DNA of 64,000 nt, from the NCBI RefSeq assembly GCF_002210435.1, contig NZ_MZMV01000001.1:248001-312000 (forward strand), read 5' to 3'. Origin of the DNA: Micromonospora wenchangensis (GTDB taxonomy: Bacteria; Actinomycetota; Actinomycetes; Mycobacteriales; Micromonosporaceae). The notes under the pieces were generated by a model. The model searched no databases, was not told the origin of the DNA, and was given only the letters and a program-made list of their open reading frames with translations. The first letter of the stretch is position 1; each line of letters opens with the position of its first letter. The translations under genes and the position numbers were made by a program. Of this stretch, positions 59,434 through 64,000 are shown one piece after another.

Positions 59434-61202
59434 GCGGGCCCCCCGGCGGTGCGGCGGACCAGGTGGCCGTCGAGGACGAGGGCGTCCAGGGTGGACCGGG
59501 CGAAGGTGGCGACCGCCTCGGCCGGGGTCCGGACGATGGGCTGACCCCGCAGGTTGAACGACGTGTTGACCAGCACCGGCAGCCCGGTCCGCCGGCCCAT
59601 CTCGCGCAGCAGCCCCCAGAACAGCGGCGCGTCCTCGCGTCGTACCACCTGCACCCGGGCCGACCCGTCGACGTGCGTGACGGCGGGCAACCGGTCCCGG
59701 TAGGGCTCCCGGACGCCGGTGACCATCAGCATGTGCCGGAACGCCGCCTCCGTGCCCGGCGGGATGTCGAAGTACCGGGCGGCGTCCTCCACCGGCACCG
59801 CTGGGGCGAACGGGCGGAACTCCTCACGCTGCTTGACCACGGTGTTGAGGTGTTCGCGCATGGTGGGCGAGCGCGGGTCGGCGAGGATGCTGCGGTTGCC
59901 CAGGGCACGCGGGCCGAACTCCATCCGGCCCTGGCACACCGCCACGGTGGCCCCGCCCTCGATCAACGCGACGGTCTCGCGGACCAGGTCAGCCTCGGCG
60001 TGCCGGCGGACCTCGAAACCCGGACCGAGGTCCCGCAGCGCCGCCGCCACGTCGTCGGCGGTGCACCCGTCCCCCCAGTACGGCATCCGCATCCCGGTCG
60101 GCGTCGCCGGCCGCGCCTCGCGCAGCGCGGCCAGGGCCGCCCCCAGCGCGGTGCCGTCGTCCCCGGAGGCCGGCTGGACGAACACCTCGTCGAAGAGGCC
60201 GCTGCGCAGGATCACCCCGTTCGCCGAGCAGTTCAGCGCGACCCCGCCGGCCAGGCAGAGCCGGCGCAGCCCGGTGCGGCGGCGGTACTCGGTCAGCACG
60301 TGCAGCAGGGTGCGTTCCAGCGCGTCCTGCAGGGCGGCGGCCACGTCCATGTGGTGCTGCCCCAGCTCCGCGTCGGGCTCGCGGGCCGGGCCGAGCTTCT
60401 CCTCCAGCCGGCGCAGCACCCCCTGGTGCGTCTCGCGTTCCAGCGGGGACTTGTTGGCCGACAGCAGCGGTACGGCGTACCCGCCGTCGGGGTCGAGCCG
60501 GACGAACTCGTCGAGGGTGGCCCGGTAGCGCTGCCGGTCGCCGTACGGGGCCAGGCCCATCACCTTGTACTCGTCCATCCCGGGCTGGAAGCCGAGATAG
60601 TGGGTGAAGACGCTGTAGAGGATGCCCAGCGAACTCATGATCGGGTAGCTGCCGAGCGGGTCGAGCACCGCGCCCCGCCCCGCGAACACCGTCAGCGACT
60701 CCTGCTCGCCCATGCCGTCGGCCACCACCACCAGCGCCTCGTCGAAACCGCTGAGGTAGTAGCTGCTGGCGGCGTGGGCGACGTGGTGCCCGACGTGCAC
60801 GAACCGGGGTTCGGCGACGGCCGGCGGGTAGTGGGCGGCGAAGACCTCCCGCTGGACGCGCTGCGCGTACACCTCCTCGTACCAGCGGGTGGAGAGGTGG
60901 TCGAGCTGCCAGACCGGGGACGGTTCGTAGCGGAAGCCGTGCGCGACGACCGCGACGTCACGCATCGTCGCCCCGGCCGCCCGCAGGCAGGCGTCGATCG
61001 CGTCCCGGGGGAAGCGGCCGGTGCCCTTGTCGCCGTCGTAGCGTTCCTGGGCGGCGGCGGCGATCACCCCGGTCTCGTCGACCAGCGCCGCCGCCGAGTC
61101 GAGGCCCTGGACGATCCGTTGTTCCCGCCGCCACCCGTCGCCGAGTATCGCGCGCTTGAGCGCCGTGCCGCGGTCGAGGCCGCTGAATCCCAGCGTCAGC
61201 AT
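59430..61202 (-). CDS. NodU/CmcH-family O-carbamoyltransferase
   Basis: 590 aa from ATG 61202 with GAAGGT 8 nt upstream. N-terminal ASKHA-like domain: GLDSAAALVDETGVIAAAAQERYDGDKGTGRFP, the metal-binding HVGHHVAHAASSYYLSGFDEALVVVADGMGE, and YKVMGLAPYG. C-terminal domain: LCLAGGVALNCSANG, GRMEFGPRALGNRSILADPR, REEFRPFAPAV, and VLVNTSFNLRGQPIV. Family members (TobZ, CmcH, NodU) transfer carbamoyl from carbamoyl phosphate via carbamoyl-AMP to a hydroxyl. Placed between a serine-activating NRPS and a second NRPS, it may carbamoylate the serine hydroxyl or a later one. Confidence 0.85.
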   Translation of the reverse strand: MLTLGFSGLDRGTALKRAILGDGWRREQRIVQGLDSAAALVDETGVIAAAAQERYDGDKGTGRFPRDAIDACLRAAGATMRDVAVVAHGFRYEPSPVWQLDHLSTRWYEEVYAQRVQREVFAAHYPPAVAEPRFVHVGHHVAHAASSYYLSGFDEALVVVADGMGEQESLTVFAGRGAVLDPLGSYPIMSSLGILYSVFTHYLGFQPGMDEYKVMGLAPYGDRQRYRATLDEFVRLDPDGGYAVPLLSANKSPLERETHQGVLRRLEEKLGPAREPDAELGQHHMDVAAALQDALERTLLHVLTEYRRRTGLRRLCLAGGVALNCSANGVILRSGLFDEVFVQPASGDDGTALGAALAALREARPATPTGMRMPYWGDGCTADDVAAALRDLGPGFEVRRHAEADLVRETVALIEGGATVAVCQGRMEFGPRALGNRSILADPRSPTMREHLNTVVKQREEFRPFAPAVPVEDAARYFDIPPGTEAAFRHMLMVTGVREPYRDRLPAVTHVDGSARVQVVRREDAPLFWGLLREMGRRTGLPVLVNTSFNLRGQPIVRTPAEAVATFARSTLDALVLDGHLVRRTAGGPA

Positions 61203-61272
61203 TGTCGTCAACCTTCGTTCGCAGGGGTGGTCGGCCGACTGACGGCCGCTGGTCGGTAGGAGGGCGGCCGGG

Positions 61273-64000
61273 TCAGTCGGCGGCCGGCACCGGTTCGGGC
61301 AGGCGCGCGGCCAGCCGGGCGGGGGTGGGGTGCGCCATCAGCTCCACGACCTCCAGGTCGACGCCGAGCGCCGCCTCGACGCCGTGCACCAGCCGCATCG
61401 CGGTCAACGAGTCCCCGCCCAGGTCGAAGAAGTCGTCGTCGACCCCGGCCGGCACCCCCAGCACCTCGCTGAACAGCTCGCACAGCCGGGCCGGTAGCCC
61501 GTCGACCGGCGCGGCGGCCACCGGGTCGGCGGTGGGCGTCGGCGGCGCGGGCAGGGCCGCCCGGTCGAGCTTGCCGGTCGGGCCGAGCGGCAGCGCGTCG
61601 AGCGCGACGAACGCCGCCGGCACCTGGTGCGCCGGCAGGCTCGCGGCCAGCTCGTCGCGCAACCGGCCCGGATCGAACGGGACGGCCGGCGTCGGCACCA
61701 CGTACCCGACGATCCGGCGGATGCCCGGCACGTCCTCGCGGACCGCCGTCGCCGCCGCCAGCACCCCGGCGCAGCGGGCCAGCGCCGCGTCGATCTCGCC
61801 CAGTTCGACGCGGAAGCCCCGCACCTTGACCTGCTGGTCGTCACGCCCGTGGAAGACCACCTGGCCGGCGGGGTCCCAGGCCGCCCGGTCCCCGGTGCGG
61901 TACATCCGCTCCCCCGGGCCGCCGAACGGGTCGGCCAAGAACCGTTCGGCGGTCAGCCCGGGGCGGTCCAGGTAACCCCGGGCCAGACCGACGCCGGTCA
62001 GGTACAGGTCGCCCACCACCCCCGGGGGCACCGGGCGCAGGAAGCCGTCCAGCACGTGCACCCGGGTGTTCCAGATGGGCCGCCCGATCGGCACGTACGC
62101 CGCCCGCCCGCCCGCCGGCACCGGCCAGTGGGTGACGTCCACGGACGCCTCCGTGGGCCCGTACAGGTTGTGCAGGTCCGCGCCGCAGGTGGCGTGGAAC
62201 CGGTGGGCGAGTTCCGGGTCCAGTGCCTCCCCGCTGCAGATCACCAGGCGCAGGCCGGCGCAGTGCGCGGCGACCGGCTCGGCCAGGAAGGCGGCGAGCA
62301 CGGACGGTACGAAGTGGGCGGTGGTGACCCGCTGCCTGTCGATCAGCCGGGCCAGCCGGGTCGGGTCCCGCTGGTCGTCCGCGTCGGCGACGACGACCGC
62401 CGCGCCGGTGGACAGCGGCCAGAACATCTCCCACACCGACACGTCGAAGCTGAGGCTCGTCTTGTGCAGGACCCGGTCGGCGGCGGTCAGCCGGTACCGG
62501 TCCTGCATCCAGGCCAGCCGGTTGACGATGCCGGCGTGCGGCACGACGACGCCCTTGGGCCGGCCGGTCGAGCCGGAGGTGTAGATGACGTAGGCGGGAT
62601 GGGCGGCGCGCAGCGGCGTGGACCGGTCCCGGTCGGTGGGGGCGGTCGCCGGTTGCCGGGCGAGCAGTTCCCCCACGGCCGGGGCGTCGACGTCGAGGCA
62701 GCGGTCGGCGGGGCAGCCCGCGGCGACCAGCCGCCCGGCGGTCTCCCCGGTGGTCAGCACGCAGTCGGCCCCGCTGTCGCTGACCATCAGGGCCCGCCGC
62801 GCCGCCGGGTACTCCGGGTCCACCGGCAGGTACGCGGCACCCGCCTTGACCGTGGCGAGGATCGCCACCAGGCTGGCCGTGGAGCGGGGCAGCGCGACGG
62901 CCACCACCCGTTCCGGGCCGACGCCGCGCCCGATCAGCAGGTGGGCCAGCCGGTTGGCGGCGGCGTCCAGGTCGGCGTAGCTCAGCTCCCCGTCGCCGTC
63001 GTGGACGGCGACCGCGTCCGGGGTACGTCGTACCTGCGCCTCGAACCGGCCGACCAGGGTGTCCGGGTCGGTCCGGGCCGGCGGGACGGTCGTGTCGTTG
63101 GCCTCGGCGAGCAGCCGCCGGTCCGCCCCGGTGAGCGGGGACAGCCGGGCTACCGGGACGCCCGGGTCGGCGACGACCGCCCCCAGCAGCGCCCGCAACC
63201 GTTCCAGCACCGCGTCGGCGGTCGCCGGGGAGACCAGGTCCGGCTGGTGGCTGACGCGGATCCGCATCCGGGCCCCGGGGAGCACCACCACGGCGAGCGG
63301 GTAGTGGGTGGCGTCGCGGCCCTGCACGTCGGTGATCCGGGCCTCGCCCAGGGCCGGGGTGCCGTCCAGCGCGACCGGGTAGTTCTCGAAGACGTACAGG
63401 GTGTCGAAGAGGGTGCCGGGGGTGCCGGCGAGCCGCTGCACCGCGCCCAGCCCCAGGTACTGGTGCGGCACCAGCGCGGACTGCTCGCCGTGCAGCCGGG
63501 TCAGCAGGTCGCCGAACGCCTCCCCGGGGGTGGTCCGCACCCGCACCGGCAGCGTGTTGAGGAACAGCCCCACCATCGTCGCGACGCCGGGCAGCTCCGG
63601 CGGGCGACCCGCCACCGGCATCCCGAACACCACGTCGGCGCGCCCGGTCAGGTAGCCGAGCAGCACCCCCCAGGCGGCCTGGAGCACGGTGTTCACCGTG
63701 ACGCCCCGCTCCCGGGCCAGGGCGGTCAGCGCCGCCGTCAGCCCCTCGTCCAGCTCGACGTCGAGGTCGCGGGGCAGCGCCGTCGGGTGGGCCGCGCCCG
63801 GCCCGGCGAGCAGGGTCGGTTCGGCCAGCCCGGCCAGCGCCGTCCGCCACGCCGCCTCGGCGGCCGGCCGGTCCTGCCGGGCCACCCAGTCCAGATAGGT
63901 ACGGAACGGCACCGGCGGCGGCGGGGCCGCGGCCCCCCGACGGTGCTCGTAGAGCGCGATCAGGTCGCGGACGACGAGCGACAGCGACCAGCCGTCGAGC
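61273..64000 (-). CDS. Nonribosomal peptide synthetase, C-A-PCP (5' end outside window)
   Basis: 908 residues; the gene continues beyond base 64000. The visible part opens at DGWSLSLVVRDL of the condensation motif and continues through VTVNTVLQAAWGVLLGYLTG and VGLFLNTLPVRV. The adenylation domain has YVIYTSGSTGRPKGVVV, SFDVSVWEMFW, NLYGPTEASVDVTHW, YRTGDRAAW and PTGKLDR. The by-eye code D-V-W-H-I-S-L-V-D-K is nearly identical to the known serine code, so L-serine is predicted. It ends in a PCP (FFDLGGDSLTAMRL) with no release domain. It is followed after 70 bp by the carbamoyltransferase gene. Confidence 0.9.
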   Translation of the reverse strand, partial: LDGWSLSLVVRDLIALYEHRRGAAAPPPPVPFRTYLDWVARQDRPAAEAAWRTALAGLAEPTLLAGPGAAHPTALPRDLDVELDEGLTAALTALARERGVTVNTVLQAAWGVLLGYLTGRADVVFGMPVAGRPPELPGVATMVGLFLNTLPVRVRTTPGEAFGDLLTRLHGEQSALVPHQYLGLGAVQRLAGTPGTLFDTLYVFENYPVALDGTPALGEARITDVQGRDATHYPLAVVVLPGARMRIRVSHQPDLVSPATADAVLERLRALLGAVVADPGVPVARLSPLTGADRRLLAEANDTTVPPARTDPDTLVGRFEAQVRRTPDAVAVHDGDGELSYADLDAAANRLAHLLIGRGVGPERVVAVALPRSTASLVAILATVKAGAAYLPVDPEYPAARRALMVSDSGADCVLTTGETAGRLVAAGCPADRCLDVDAPAVGELLARQPATAPTDRDRSTPLRAAHPAYVIYTSGSTGRPKGVVVPHAGIVNRLAWMQDRYRLTAADRVLHKTSLSFDVSVWEMFWPLSTGAAVVVADADDQRDPTRLARLIDRQRVTTAHFVPSVLAAFLAEPVAAHCAGLRLVICSGEALDPELAHRFHATCGADLHNLYGPTEASVDVTHWPVPAGGRAAYVPIGRPIWNTRVHVLDGFLRPVPPGVVGDLYLTGVGLARGYLDRPGLTAERFLADPFGGPGERMYRTGDRAAWDPAGQVVFHGRDDQQVKVRGFRVELGEIDAALARCAGVLAAATAVREDVPGIRRIVGYVVPTPAVPFDPGRLRDELAASLPAHQVPAAFVALDALPLGPTGKLDRAALPAPPTPTADPVAAAPVDGLPARLCELFSEVLGVPAGVDDDFFDLGGDSLTAMRLVHGVEAALGVDLEVVELMAHPTPARLAARLPEPVPAAD

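Overview
The window is a very GC-rich chromosome segment from an actinomycete. The gene families (TipA-type MerR, GlxA, TmsA/TmsB, DUF2690, AA10 LPMO, CBM3), the GTG starts and the TAGNNT -10 hexamers placed 6-7 nt before start codons fit a Micromonosporaceae genome, probably Micromonospora. This is an inference from gene content, not a database match. I see no rRNA, tRNA or CRISPR array.

Bases 1-19,100 are accessory in character. They hold the tail of a CBM3 protein, a superfamily 1 ATPase followed by a truncated-globin-like gene, a solitary DarG-type macrodomain gene, and a second globin-like gene overlapping a flavohemoglobin-type reductase. Next come a zinc-ribbon/XRE/TPR regulator overlapping a small-molecule kinase, a DndB-like DGQHR gene in visibly less GC-rich DNA, and a divergent PLD-helicase-DUF3427 protein. 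A secreted serine protease, a HigA-like HTH gene with no canonical start, a 1433-aa helicase-nuclease and a large XRE-type regulator follow. Four nucleic-acid enzymes and two unpaired antitoxin-like genes give this stretch the look of a defence island.

Bases 19,200-51,700 are mostly chromosomal genes: DUF2690 secreted protein, phosphotransferase, TetR regulator with its probable operator, YidD, gluconokinase, lipoprotein, ABM monooxygenase, a TipAL homologue with an internal TipAS start, a GGDEF-EAL protein, an uncharacterised two-gene cassette with a Cas4/AddB-like Fe-S nuclease (30,105-32,686), an HtrA-like protease, an ArsR/SRPBCC pair, the TmsB/TmsA pair for 10-methyl fatty acids, DUF427, a ricin-type lectin, an MFS transporter, a GlxA regulator, DinB, a VWA/MoxR pair, hemerythrin, aldo/keto reductase, a membrane-anchored LPMO and a DUF4173 protein. 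Convergent pairs are often separated by strong hairpins.

Bases 51,780-64,000 are the downstream part of an NRPS cluster, all on the minus strand and tightly packed. In transcription order: an NRPS (C-A-PCP, cut by the window edge, serine-type code), a NodU/CmcH carbamoyltransferase, a PCP-C-A-PCP NRPS (aliphatic-type code), a cytochrome P450, an MFS exporter and a stand-alone condensation protein. No thioesterase is visible, so release may depend on the stand-alone condensation protein or on genes outside the window. A 17-bp hairpin marks the downstream edge. The likely product is a small carbamoylated, oxidised peptide, possibly built around serine; its identity cannot be read from this fragment.
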